Part shown: positions 1-8,392 of the stretch, one piece after another | Numbering within the stretch: position 1 is the first letter of the stretch | Layout: the number at the start of each line of letters is the position of its first letter | From: Enterovirga rhinocerotis | GTDB taxonomy: Bacteria; Pseudomonadota; Alphaproteobacteria; Rhizobiales; Beijerinckiaceae | Length of the DNA: 64,000 bases | Direction: 5' to 3' | Assembly (NCBI RefSeq): GCF_004363955.1 | Contig: NZ_SNZR01000013.1 | Location: 372,001-436,000 of the forward strand | The notes under the pieces: model-generated | Databases searched by the model: none | What the model was told of the DNA's origin: nothing | What the model saw: the letters and a program-made list of their open reading frames with translations, nothing else | Made by a program: the position numbers and the translations under genes

Positions 1-49
1 CCGTTCCCTGGCTCTTTTCCTCGGTTTCGGCTGACGCGCCGCGCCCGCC

Positions 50-982
50 TCACATCCGGAAATCTTCGCCGAGATAGAGCCGGCGGACGTCCTCGTTGGC
101 GATGATCTCGTCGGGCTTGCCCTCGGTCAGCACGCGGCCCGAATGGATGATGTAGGCGCGGTCGGTGAGGGCGAGGGTCTCGCGCACGTTGTGGTCGGTG
201 ATGAGGACGCCGATGCCGCGCGCCTTCAGATGATGGACGAGCTGCTGGATGTCGCCGACCGCGATCGGGTCGATGCCGGCGAAGGGCTCGTCGAGCAGCA
301 TGAAGGACGGATCGCCCGCGAGGGCCCGGGCGATCTCGCAGCGCCGCCGCTCGCCGCCCGACAGCGCGATCGAGGGCGACTTGCGCAGGCGCGCGATATC
401 GAACTCCTCGAGAAGCTCCTCGAGCTTGCGCGCCCGCGTCTTGCGGTCGGGCTCGACCACCTCGAGCACGGCGAGGATGTTGTCCTCGACGCTGAGGCCG
501 CGGAAGATCGAGGCTTCCTGCGGCAGATAGCCGATGCCGAGCCGCGCGCGGCGATACATGGGCAGGCGCGTGATGTCGTTTCCGTCGAGGCTGATCAGCC
601 CGCGATCGGCCGCGACGAGCCCGGTGATCATGTAGAAGATCGTCGTCTTGCCGGCGCCGTTCGGTCCGAGGAGGCCGACGGCCTCTCCCCGGCGGAGGCC
701 GAGCGAGGCCTCGTTGACGACCTTGCGGCCGCGATAGCTCTTCTCGAGCCCCCAGACGGCCAGGATGCCCGGTCCGCCGAAGCTCGGCACCTCCTTCGAC
801 GCGCGGCCGAACATGCCGCGCTTCGACGGAGGCGCGGCCGAAGGGGCGACGTCTGAGGGCGGATCGGCATCCGGCGCCTGGCCGGTGCTCTGCGAGAACA
901 GCTTCAAGGAGGAGAATGGCCCAGGGCGATACGGGTCCTTAGGGCCGGGTGCGGAAATCCGCAACGGTTCCAAAGAGGCCAT
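50..982 (-). CDS. lptB: LPS export ABC transporter ATP-binding protein LptB
   Basis: Cytoplasmic ATPase that powers lipopolysaccharide extraction from the inner membrane by the LptB2FGC complex. The sequence shows a Walker A at residues 106-114 (GPNGAGKTT), the ABC signature LSGGER at 207-212 and Walker B FMLLDEP at 227-233, followed by the D-loop and an LITDHN switch histidine. The core matches LptB. At 310 residues it is about 65 residues longer than the usual LptB; the extra part is a Pro/Ala/Ser-rich N-terminal tail before the ABC core. An internal ATG at codon 57 is an alternative start that would remove most of the tail. It is last in the lptC-lptA-lptB group, 68 bases after lptA. Function is secure; the start is less so. 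Confidence 0.93.
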   Translation of the reverse strand: MASLEPLRISAPGPKDPYRPGPFSSLKLFSQSTGQAPDADPPSDVAPSAAPPSKRGMFGRASKEVPSFGGPGILAVWGLEKSYRGRKVVNEASLGLRRGEAVGLLGPNGAGKTTIFYMITGLVAADRGLISLDGNDITRLPMYRRARLGIGYLPQEASIFRGLSVEDNILAVLEVVEPDRKTRARKLEELLEEFDIARLRKSPSIALSGGERRRCEIARALAGDPSFMLLDEPFAGIDPIAVGDIQQLVHHLKARGIGVLITDHNVRETLALTDRAYIIHSGRVLTEGKPDEIIANEDVRRLYLGEDFRM

Positions 983-1050
983 GCCGTCTCATTCGCGCAG
1001 GCTCCCGCCCGCATCGGTGCGCAACCGCACCACAGGCCGGTCTTCGGGCG

Positions 1051-1671
1051 TCAGCGGGGCTTCGGCTTGTCCTTCTCGGCCCCCGGGACGATCAGCGCGC
1101 GCACCCGCCCACCGCCACCGCCCACCACGTTCGCGACGCCGGTATTGAGATCGTAGGCGACCCGCTCGCCCTTCATCACGTTCGTGCCGTCGCTGAGGGC
1201 CGCGTTGCCGATGAGGAAGACCTTGTTGACGACCCGGTCGAACTCGGCCCGGTCACCCGTCGCCGTCTGGGTCTTGGTCTTGATCGTCACCGGCCCCTTG
1301 CACTCGATCTTCCGGATCGAGCTGTCGGTCGGCAGGCCCCCTGTCGGCGCGGGGCTGGCGGCAGCGCCGGGCTCGCCCTTTTCGGCCCGCTTCGATTCGT
1401 AGAGGACGTTCATCTCGGTGCAGCGCATGTTGGTGTCGCCCTGCACCGCGATCACGTTGCCGGAGAAGACGGCGCGTCCTTCCTTGTCGAAGACGTCGAG
1501 GCGATCGGCATCGATCGAGATCGGCTCCTTGGACGAGCCGACGCCGGCGAGAGCGCCGCCGCCCGATGCGCCGGGCTTGGCTCCCTGAGCCGCGGCGGGA
1601 GTCGCCGCGAGCGGTGCGGCGAGGCCCAGGGCCAGCGCCGCGATCGGCAGAAGGATGCGGAACGTCGTCAT
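1051..1671 (-). CDS. lptA: LPS transport periplasmic protein LptA
   Basis: Periplasmic bridge protein of the OstA/LptA beta-jellyroll family that carries lipopolysaccharide between inner and outer membranes. The 206-residue product begins with a Sec signal peptide (hydrophobic stretch around residues 6-25 ending in ATPAAAQG) and then has the typical alternation of ISIDADRLDVFDKEGRAVF and later GDRAEFDRVVNKVFLIGNA. The start ATG overlaps the stop of lptC by four bases (ATGA), so the two are probably translationally coupled. The C-terminal tail is lysine/proline rich. Identification rests on these motifs together with the position between lptC and lptB. Confidence 0.9.
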   Translation of the reverse strand: MTTFRILLPIAALALGLAAPLAATPAAAQGAKPGASGGGALAGVGSSKEPISIDADRLDVFDKEGRAVFSGNVIAVQGDTNMRCTEMNVLYESKRAEKGEPGAAASPAPTGGLPTDSSIRKIECKGPVTIKTKTQTATGDRAEFDRVVNKVFLIGNAALSDGTNVMKGERVAYDLNTGVANVVGGGGGRVRALIVPGAEKDKPKPR

Positions 1672-2432
1672 CGGCGATCGCCTGTTTCGGCCTGGGAGAA
1701 CTTTGCGGGCGCGCCTGCCGGGCCGGGCTGGGCGGCACCGGATTTCCGGGCCTCGGGAGCGCGAACCAGCGTCGTCCTGACGCGGCCCGTGAAGGTGATC
1801 CGCTGGCCGTTCTCGGCGATCTCCATCCCGTCGGCCTGGAGGCTGAGCGTCGGGGTGTCGATCTGCACGGGATCGCGGGAGACGCCCGAACCGGTCTTGA
1901 AATCGACCGAGGCCGTCTTGAGCAGCACCGTCTCGCCCTTCGCCGTCCAGATCTTGATGTCGTCCTTGAGGTCGAGATGCTCCTTGCCGGTATCGAAGAT
2001 GCCGGTCTTCGCCACGAGATTGGCGATGCCGCCGGACGAGTCGACGGCGAGCTTCGCCTTCATGTCCTTCAGCTCGATCACGTTCGGCTTGCGGATGTCC
2101 TGATAGGCGACCTGGGCCGTCACCTCATAGGGCTTGTTGTCCTTGCGGAAGCCGGTGAGGCGGGGGGCCTCCATCGCGATCTTCGAGCCGGAGAAGGAGA
2201 TCGGGCCGACGGTGAGGCCCGGAATCCGGCCGAGCGGATTGAAGAGGCTGACGGCCGCAACCGCGGCGACGGCGATGAGCGAGCCGACCGGGATGACGAA
2301 TTTCAGGAACCGCACGAAGCGGGAATGACGGCGCGCGGCCGCGAAGGTCCGGGAGCGGCGCGGCGCGGGCAGCCCTGCCGGGAAGTTGGACGCACCTGGC
2401 AAGGATGCGAGTGCCAAGGTGGTGCCACTCAC
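1668..2432 (-). CDS. lptC: LPS export protein LptC
   Basis: Bitopic inner-membrane protein that receives lipopolysaccharide from LptBFG and passes it to LptA. The 254-residue protein has a basic cytoplasmic N-terminus (about 1-40), one membrane segment around residues 43-66 (FVIPVGSLIAVAAVAAVSLF) and a periplasmic OstA-like domain containing FSGSKIAMEAPRLTG and later DGMEIAENGQRITFTGRVR. A proline/alanine-rich tail follows. It overlaps lptA by four bases and sits 191 bases downstream of the RNase D gene, the arrangement usual in alphaproteobacteria. The N-terminal extension is longer than in E. coli LptC. Confidence 0.88.
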   Translation of the reverse strand: MSGTTLALASLPGASNFPAGLPAPRRSRTFAAARRHSRFVRFLKFVIPVGSLIAVAAVAAVSLFNPLGRIPGLTVGPISFSGSKIAMEAPRLTGFRKDNKPYEVTAQVAYQDIRKPNVIELKDMKAKLAVDSSGGIANLVAKTGIFDTGKEHLDLKDDIKIWTAKGETVLLKTASVDFKTGSGVSRDPVQIDTPTLSLQADGMEIAENGQRITFTGRVRTTLVRAPEARKSGAAQPGPAGAPAKFSQAETGDRR

Positions 2433-2623
2433 CGATGATCGATCCCGTTGCGTGGAGGACGCGAGGCAATGCCCCCGCCTGGTGGCGAAGTTGTGGCCGC
2501 TGATTCGGCCACGCAGCGAAGGCCAGGATAGCCCGGCTCAGGTTTCGCACACATGTCTTCGCGCACATGCCCTCGCCGGGCCGTTCGCGCAAGGGGCGAG
2601 AGCCCCGCGGTGACGCGGTCGCG

Positions 2624-3238
2624 TCAATTATGCGCGAAGATGTCGGCCTCGCCCCAGCCCGCGAGGTCGAGCTTCGCCCGCGTCGGCAGATAGGCGAAGC
2701 TCGCCTCCGCGAGTTCGCTCCGCCCCTCCCGCCGGAGCATCATGTCGAGCCGGTCGCGCAGGGCGTGAAGATGCAGGACGTCGGAGGCGGCATAGTCGAG
2801 CTGCGCCTGGCTCAGGGTCTCGGCAGCCCAATCCGAGGATTGCTGCGCCTTCGACATGTCGACGCCGAGAAGCTCGCGGGAGAGGTCCTTGAGGCCGTGC
2901 CGGTCGGTATAGGTCCGCGCGAGCTTGGATGCGATCTTCGTGCAGTAGACGGGCTGCGGCATGATTCCGAGCCGATGATAGAGGACGGCGAGATCGAACC
3001 GCGCGAAGTGGAAGATCTTCGTGACCGTCGCGTCGGCCAGCACGCGCTTCAGGTTCTCGGGCTCGCCCGACTGACCCGCGATCTGGACGACGTCGGCCGA
3101 GCCGTCGCCGCGCGAGATCTGCACGACGCAGAGCCGGTCGCGATGCGGGTTGAGGCCGAGCGTCTCGGTATCGACGGCGATCGCCGTTCCGGGCTGGAAA
3201 TCGGCGGGCAGGTCTCCGCGGTGGAGGCGGACGGTCAT
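2624..3238 (-). CDS. Ribonuclease D-type 3'-5' exonuclease
   Basis: DEDD-family 3'-5' exonuclease acting on structured RNA. The 204-residue protein carries the Exo I motif DTETLG (D23, E25), the Exo II region FHFARFDLAVLYH and the Exo III region around LDYAASDVLHLHALRD. It is only the catalytic domain: the HRDC domains of full-length E. coli RNase D are absent, as is usual for the short alphaproteobacterial form encoded next to lptC. Whether this short form processes tRNA or other RNA cannot be told from the sequence. It may be co-transcribed with lptC 191 bases downstream. Confidence 0.88.
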   Translation of the reverse strand: MTVRLHRGDLPADFQPGTAIAVDTETLGLNPHRDRLCVVQISRGDGSADVVQIAGQSGEPENLKRVLADATVTKIFHFARFDLAVLYHRLGIMPQPVYCTKIASKLARTYTDRHGLKDLSRELLGVDMSKAQQSSDWAAETLSQAQLDYAASDVLHLHALRDRLDMMLRREGRSELAEASFAYLPTRAKLDLAGWGEADIFAHN

Positions 3239-3383
3239 GGGTCGGCTCGGCTGTGCCGCGAGGCGGCGAGGAAGGCGGCCTTAGAGCATGAACGGGCCTT
3301 GCGGGGAACAGAGTGCCGCACTTGTCTCGCCTCGCGCGATCGCTGAGTGTCGGGCTCCTCACGGCACGGAGAGACCGCCCATC

Positions 3384-4484
3384 ATGACCATGCTTCGCCG
3401 CGCTCTGCTCGCGGCCACCTGTCTCGTCCTTCCCGCCCTCGCGATGCCCGCCGAGGCGCAGGACAAGGTCGTTCACGTGTATAATTGGTCGGATTACGTC
3501 GAGCCGCGCATGCTCGAGGCCTTCACCCGCGAGACCGGGATCAAGGTCGTCTACGACACCTACGACACCAACGAGATCCTCGAGACGAAGCTTCTGGCCG
3601 GGAAGTCCGGCTACGATGTCGTCGTGCCGTCGGGCCCCTTCCTGCAGCGCATGATCCGGGCGGGCGTGTTCCAGAAGCTGGACCGCGCCAAGCTGCCCAA
3701 TCTGAAGCAGGCCTGGCCCGAGATCGCGTCCCGGCTCGCCGCCTACGATCCCGGCAACCAATACGCCGTGAACTACATGTGGGGCACGACAGGGATCGGC
3801 GTGAACGTCGCCAAGGTGAAGGAGCGGCTGGGCGACGTGCCGCTCGACAGCTGGGACCTGATCCTGAAGCCCGAGAACGCCGCGAAGCTCAAGGATTGCG
3901 GGATCCACGTCCTCGATGCGCCGGAGGACATCCTGCCGGGCGTGCTGAAGGCGATCGGCCGCGATGCCGATTCGAAGGCCGAGGCCGATCTCAGGGCCGC
4001 CGCCGATGCCCTCATGGCCATCCGCGGCAACGTGCAGAAATTCCACTCCTCGGAATACATCGCGGCGCTCGCCAACGGCGATATCTGCCTCGCCATCGGC
4101 TATTCGGGCGACATCCTCCAGGCCAAGCGCCGGGCGGAAGAGGCGAAGAACGGTGTCTCGATCGCCTACCACATCCCGCGCGAGGGGGCGCTGATGTGGT
4201 TCGACAGCTTCGCCATCCCGGCCGAGGCCGAGCATCCGAACGAGGCCTATGCCTTCATCGACTTCATGCTCCGGCCCGAGGTCGCGGCGGCGAACTCGAA
4301 CAAGGTCGCCTTCGCGAACGGCGTGCTCGCCTCCAAGGACTTCATCCGGCCGGACGTCGCGGCCGATCCCGGCATCTATCCGGGGCCCGACGTGATGGCG
4401 CGGCTCTTCACCAACACGGCCTACGACGACCGCACGCAGCGGATCGTCACCCGCCTCTGGACCAGGGTCCGGACGGGTCGCTGA
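3384..4484 (+). CDS. Polyamine-type ABC transporter substrate-binding protein (PotF-like)
   Basis: Periplasmic binding protein of the PotD/PotF family, expected to bind putrescine or a related polyamine. The chosen ATG gives 366 residues with a Sec signal peptide (MTMLRRALLAATCLVLPA, cleavage after AEAQ), then the family opening VVHVYNWSDYVEPRMLEAF and YDTYDTNEILETKLLAGKSGYD. The open frame extends 32 codons upstream, but that part is not signal-like. No permease or ATPase genes of a polyamine transporter lie in the window, so it is an orphan here. It is divergent from the RNase D gene and ends in a hairpin terminator. Confidence 0.88.
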   Translation: MTMLRRALLAATCLVLPALAMPAEAQDKVVHVYNWSDYVEPRMLEAFTRETGIKVVYDTYDTNEILETKLLAGKSGYDVVVPSGPFLQRMIRAGVFQKLDRAKLPNLKQAWPEIASRLAAYDPGNQYAVNYMWGTTGIGVNVAKVKERLGDVPLDSWDLILKPENAAKLKDCGIHVLDAPEDILPGVLKAIGRDADSKAEADLRAAADALMAIRGNVQKFHSSEYIAALANGDICLAIGYSGDILQAKRRAEEAKNGVSIAYHIPREGALMWFDSFAIPAEAEHPNEAYAFIDFMLRPEVAAANSNKVAFANGVLASKDFIRPDVAADPGIYPGPDVMARLFTNTAYDDRTQRIVTRLWTRVRTGR

Positions 4485-4493
4485 CCATGACGG

Positions 4494-4517
4494 AAGCGCG
4501 CCCCGGAGGGCGCGCTT
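4494..4517 (+). terminator. Hairpin terminator between potF-like and porin-like genes
   Basis: Perfect 10-bp stem (AAGCGCGCCC, loop CGGA, GGGCGCGCTT) nine bases after the stop of the binding-protein gene and before the stop of the oppositely oriented TorF-like gene. It can serve both converging transcripts. The U-tract is short. Confidence 0.6.
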
Positions 4518-4544
4518 CGCTTGGGCTTCGTTCGGAGGCGAGGC

Positions 4545-5474
4545 TTACTTCGGTGCGAAGATGCCGGGCAGCTTCGAGGCGGTCAGGTCCATCGAGAGCG
4601 AGGCGACGAAGGTGTCGCCGCACCAGTTCGAGCGGCCCGACCCCGAATTGATGCCGCGCGGATCCCCCGTGAGGGCGAAGCACTTCGTGCTCGACAGGTC
4701 GGTCGTGTGGTAGCGGACGTCCAGCGTGAACACCTCCCAGGTGTAGGAGATGCCGACATTGCCGTAATTGTAGTCCGGCAGGGCGAAGGGGCCGCCGGCG
4801 AAGCCGGAATTGAACGTGCCGAGGAAGTAGTGGCCGTACTCGCCCGAGACCGAGAAGCCGGCCGGCATGAAGCCGAGCGCGCCGGACGGGATGTTGTACT
4901 TGGCGTTGCCGAAGACCCAGGTCGCGGCCGCGTGCGATCCGAGCCAGTTTCCGGTCGTATAGGCGCCGGCCTGGAACTGCCAGTCGTCGTTCGGGACGTA
5001 GGTGACCTTGCCGCCGTATTCCAGAAAGTCCGTGTTGCGGACCGAGAGATACGTGCCGGTTGCATCGATCAGGGCGCGCTCGCCCGGATAGTAGTAGTAG
5101 ATGACGCCGAGATCGAACGTGAAGGGGCCGAATTTCGGCCTGATGCCTCCGGTGAAGTTGACTTCCGCGCTCGGACCGGTCGGCAGGTTGACCTTGTTGC
5201 CGGCGACGCCGGCATAGAGGAAGTTGTCGAAGAGCTGCAGCTCGCCATAGCCCATGACGCTGAAGTCACGCTTCGACTGGCTGATGCCGCGGAAGTTGTA
5301 GTCGGACATCAACTTGGTGCCGAAGATGAAATCGACCGGGGTCGACTCGGCCGGCGTGGCGGCGGCCGGCGGCAGCACCTTCGGTGCGCCCGGCAGGTCG
5401 GCGGCACCGGCGCCGAAGGCCAGGAGGGTCAGCGCCCCGCCCGCCATGATTGACTTGAAAGAAGCCCGCGACAT
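4545..5474 (-). CDS. TorF family putative porin (TIGR02001-type)
   Basis: Outer-membrane beta-barrel protein of the family named TIGR02001/TorF, often found as a conserved porin-like protein of unknown substrate in proteobacteria. The chosen start (MSRASFKSIMAGG) gives 309 residues with a Sec signal peptide ending near GAGAADLPG. The mature part opens with the family motif VDFIFGTKLMSDYNFRGISQS and then alternates short amphipathic strands rich in aromatic residues and glycine. An alternative start lies five codons upstream. A proline/alanine linker (about residues 31-45) sits between signal and barrel. Upstream are two direct repeats that could be an operator. Confidence 0.8.
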   Translation of the reverse strand: MSRASFKSIMAGGALTLLAFGAGAADLPGAPKVLPPAAATPAESTPVDFIFGTKLMSDYNFRGISQSKRDFSVMGYGELQLFDNFLYAGVAGNKVNLPTGPSAEVNFTGGIRPKFGPFTFDLGVIYYYYPGERALIDATGTYLSVRNTDFLEYGGKVTYVPNDDWQFQAGAYTTGNWLGSHAAATWVFGNAKYNIPSGALGFMPAGFSVSGEYGHYFLGTFNSGFAGGPFALPDYNYGNVGISYTWEVFTLDVRYHTTDLSSTKCFALTGDPRGINSGSGRSNWCGDTFVASLSMDLTASKLPGIFAPK

Positions 5475-5489
5475 TGAGTAATCCCCCAT

Positions 5490-5816
5490 CGAAAACTGTT
5501 ATTCCGACGAGGAGCGTGCGCGACGACTTGAAATTGCGCGACGTGAAATTGACGTCACTTGCTCAAGAATGAGGCAAGTAGGTGTGATGCTGGAATCGTA
5601 CTCATGTGGTGTCACATTGCCGCCACAGTCCGGCCGGCCGGCCGAGGACGACAGGTGCGTCGAAAAAGGCGGGTCGTCGACTTGGCAACCAGCGCGATCG
5701 CGGCGATCCGCGCGTCCCTCGCCGGCTTGCCCGCCGCTCCGATCGTCAGAGCACCCGGCGGTCGCTCGCGACGACCGGCCGGAACGAGGCGGTGGGCGAG
5801 TGGATGCGCTCTCGCC
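5490..5816. other. Intergenic region upstream of the TorF-like gene
   Basis: 327 bases without a convincing gene. The part next to the TorF-like gene holds a direct repeat (5524-5551), described separately. The rest is GC-rich with short frames that lack ribosome-binding sequence or recognisable motifs. No terminator hairpin was recognised for the L,D-transpeptidase gene that ends at 5817. Confidence 0.5.
5524..5551. promoter_or_regulatory. Tandem 13-bp direct repeat in TorF-like gene promoter region
   Basis: CGACTTGAAATTG at 5524-5536 and CGACGTGAAATTG at 5539-5551 differ at one position and start 15 bases apart. They lie about 50-75 bases upstream of the TorF-like start codon on the other strand. 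The spacing and position suit a transcription-factor site, but no known regulator motif was recognised. Confidence 0.35.
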
Positions 5817-6890
5817 TCAGGGCTGAGTGCGTGATGCGAGCTTGGGCTTGGACGAGGGCTGCTCGGCCTTCATCGCAGGCTTCGCGGCGGCCGGCGAGGC
5901 CTGGCCGGCCCGACCATCCGTTTTTCGCGCCGAAGCCGAGGAGGCCTTCGCCCCGTCGCCCTCGACGGGGATCTCGCGCGGTCCGGCCGCCAGCGCCTCG
6001 GGGCGGCTGATGCGGCCGGTATAGCCCGCGCCGCCGAACATCGTGGCGCCCGGGCGGAAGCTGGAATGCTGTCCGCCATCGGAATAGACGGTCCGGACGG
6101 AGGGAGCGCCGCCCGCGACGAGGCTGGCGATCTCGCGATTGTCCTCCGTCGCCTTCTGGGCGACCGCGGCGGCCGCGCCCTGGTCCTCCCGGCATCCGTC
6201 AGCGCCGGCATTGAAGGAATATTCCCCCCGGCAGACCGAGACCTTCGGCTCCAGCCGCGCGACCTCGAAATGATCGGCGCCCTGCTTCAGGTTCCGCCAG
6301 AACGCGATGTTCGGATCCTGGCGGTGCCGCGCCATGTTCTGGGCCGTCATCCGGAAGGGGAAGGCCTGGAGCTGGAAGCTGCGCTGCCCGCCGGCGAAGG
6401 CCTCGCGCGCGATCGCGTAGACTTCGGAGATGCCCTCGTCGGTCATCGCGTAGCAGCCGCTCGACGAGCAGTCGCCGTGGACCATCAGATGCGATCCCGT
6501 CCGGCCGTTGGCGCGGTCGAAGGCGTTCGGATAGCCGGTGTCGAAGGACAGATGGAACGAGGAGTTCGGGTTCATCTGCGAGGGCGTCACCGTGTAGAAG
6601 CCCTCGGGCGCCTGACGGTCGCCCTCGCGCTTCTTCGGGCCGAGCTGGCCTGACCAGCGGCAGATGGGGAAGGTCTTGAGGTGCGCGTAGCGGCCGTTGA
6701 CCTTCTTCCAGACCTCGAGCTCGGATTCCTTCTTGTAGACCCGCACCAGGATCGGGTCGGACTTCGACATGCCCTTGGAGGACATGAGGGCGACGGTCTT
6801 GGTCGGGATGGGAGCCGCCGAGCGATGAGCCGCATCGTTGCAGGCGCCGAGCGACAGCACGACGGCGCACACGGCCAGAAGACGCTTCAT
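5817..6890 (-). CDS. YafK-type L,D-transpeptidase lipoprotein
   Basis: Predicted murein L,D-transpeptidase-family protein exported as a lipoprotein. The chosen start (MKRLLAVCAVVLSLGAC) gives 357 residues with a lipobox cysteine at residue 17. The catalytic YkuD fold shows H138-G139 and the GC pair at 145-146 with C146 as the presumed nucleophile (HGDCSSSGC), preceded by APEGFYTV. The last 150 or so residues are a low-complexity Ala/Lys/Pro/Ser extension without a recognised domain. An upstream start 16 codons earlier is possible but would precede the signal peptide. In E. coli the YafK relative (DpaA) releases Braun lipoprotein from peptidoglycan; whether this one does is unknown. Confidence 0.85.
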   Translation of the reverse strand: MKRLLAVCAVVLSLGACNDAAHRSAAPIPTKTVALMSSKGMSKSDPILVRVYKKESELEVWKKVNGRYAHLKTFPICRWSGQLGPKKREGDRQAPEGFYTVTPSQMNPNSSFHLSFDTGYPNAFDRANGRTGSHLMVHGDCSSSGCYAMTDEGISEVYAIAREAFAGGQRSFQLQAFPFRMTAQNMARHRQDPNIAFWRNLKQGADHFEVARLEPKVSVCRGEYSFNAGADGCREDQGAAAAVAQKATEDNREIASLVAGGAPSVRTVYSDGGQHSSFRPGATMFGGAGYTGRISRPEALAAGPREIPVEGDGAKASSASARKTDGRAGQASPAAAKPAMKAEQPSSKPKLASRTQP

Positions 6891-7057
6891 CACAGACCCC
6901 ATCGCCCCGCCCGGCTTTGCGCCCGGCGCGAGGCCCATCGTTAGGAGCGTTAATCTTACCCCGTTCTTACCGCAACGGGGGGCGTCATCACGCCGTGGTT
7001 ACTTCCTTATTAACGATCCGACCGTGGCCGCGATGTGACGATGCCATCGCGCGCCGG

Positions 7058-8185
7058 TCAGTAGACCACGACGCTCCGGATCGACTTGCCTTCGTGCATC
7101 AGGTCGAAGCCGTGGTTGATCTGGTCGAGCGGCATGGTGTGGGTGATCAGATCGTCGATGTTGATCTTGCCCTCCATGTACCAGTCGACGATCTTCGGCA
7201 CGTCGGTGCGGCCGCGGGCCCCGCCGAAGGCCGTGCCCTTCCACACGCGGCCGGTGACGAGCTGGAAGGGGCGCGTCGCGATCTCCCGGCCGGCCTCGGC
7301 GACGCCGATGACGATCGACTCGCCCCAGCCGCGGTGGCAGCATTCGAGCGCCTGGCGCATCACGTTGACGTTGCCGGTCGCATCGAAGGAGAAGTCGGCG
7401 CCGCCGCCCGTCAGATCCACGATCGCCTGCACGACCTTGTCGAGGCCGACCTCGTTCGGGTTGACGAAATGCGTCATGCCGAATTTCTCGGCCATGGCGC
7501 GCTTGTCGTTGTTGAGGTCGATGCCGATGATCTTGTCGGCGCCGACCATGCGGGCGCCCTGGATCACGTTGAGGCCGATGCCGCCGAGGCCGAACACCGC
7601 GACGTTCGCTCCCGGCCAGACCTTGGCCGTGTTGACGACGGCCCCGATGCCGGTTGTCACGCCGCAGCCGATATAGCAGATCTTGTCGAAAGGCGCGTCC
7701 TCGCGGACCTTCGCGACCGCGATCTCCGGCAGCACGGTGAAGTTCGAGAAGGTCGAGCAGCCCATATAGTGGAAGACGGTGTCGCGGCTCCGGCTGACCG
7801 GCTCGCAGGAGAAGCGGCTCGTGCCGTCCGGCATCACGCCCTGGCCCTGCGTCGCGCGGATGGCGGTGCAGAGGTTCGTGCGCTGCGACAGGCAGCTCTT
7901 ACAATTGCGGCATTCGGGCGTGTAGAGCGGGATGACGTGGTCGCCCGGCTTCACCGAGGTGACGCCCGCGCCGACCTCGCGCACGATGCCCGCGCCCTCG
8001 TGGCCGAGGATCGCCGGGAACTTGCCCTCGCTGTCGAGCCCCGACAGCGTGTAGGCGTCGGTGTGGCAGATGCCCGTCGCCATCACCTCGACCAGGACTT
8101 CCCCGGCCTTCGGACCCTCGACATCGATGGTCTCGATGGTGAGCGGCTTGTTGGCTTCCCAGGCGACGGCGGCGCGTGACTTCAT
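7058..8185 (-). CDS. S-(hydroxymethyl)glutathione dehydrogenase / class III alcohol dehydrogenase
   Basis: Zinc-dependent medium-chain dehydrogenase that oxidises S-hydroxymethylglutathione to S-formylglutathione with NAD, the cytosolic formaldehyde detoxification route. The product is 375 residues from the chosen ATG ([15 protein letters not shown]). It shows the catalytic zinc ligand region [12 protein letters not shown], the GHEGAGIV motif, the four-cysteine structural zinc site (CRNCKSC...C), the Rossmann motif [15 protein letters not shown] and the typical ending SIRSVVVY. Length and motifs match class III ADH. No frmR regulator or S-formylglutathione hydrolase gene is adjacent. Confidence 0.95.
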   Translation of the reverse strand: MKSRAAVAWEANKPLTIETIDVEGPKAGEVLVEVMATGICHTDAYTLSGLDSEGKFPAILGHEGAGIVREVGAGVTSVKPGDHVIPLYTPECRNCKSCLSQRTNLCTAIRATQGQGVMPDGTSRFSCEPVSRSRDTVFHYMGCSTFSNFTVLPEIAVAKVREDAPFDKICYIGCGVTTGIGAVVNTAKVWPGANVAVFGLGGIGLNVIQGARMVGADKIIGIDLNNDKRAMAEKFGMTHFVNPNEVGLDKVVQAIVDLTGGGADFSFDATGNVNVMRQALECCHRGWGESIVIGVAEAGREIATRPFQLVTGRVWKGTAFGGARGRTDVPKIVDWYMEGKINIDDLITHTMPLDQINHGFDLMHEGKSIRSVVVY

Positions 8186-8366
8186 CTCGGGTCCCGTTTT
8201 CGGATGCTGCGGATCGTGGGCGCCAGAACGCACGGATCGCGCGCGAAGCCAAGGCCTCGCGGCGGGGGCGGAGACATCGCGCCGCCCGATAGGCCGTCCA
8301 TCGGGCGGACCCGTGCCACGGCGTGACGGCGGGACGTGCCCGTCGGGAGCGGAGATCCCGCGGCCG

Positions 8367-8387
8367 CGGCGCCCGATCGGGGCGCCG
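8367..8387 (-). terminator. GC-rich hairpin after polysaccharide export gene
   Basis: Stem CGGCGCCC (8367-8374) with GGGCGCCG (8380-8387), lying 6-26 bases beyond the stop of the polysaccharide-export gene on the minus strand. There is no U-tract, so termination is plausible but not certain. Confidence 0.4.
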
Positions 8388-8392
8388 CCGCG

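Noticed and set aside
6959-6980. Hairpin CCCCGTT / AACGGGG considered as a terminator for the formaldehyde dehydrogenase gene.
   Set aside because: It lies about 80 bases past the stop with no U-run and just upstream of the next gene's start, so it could equally be chance or part of a promoter.
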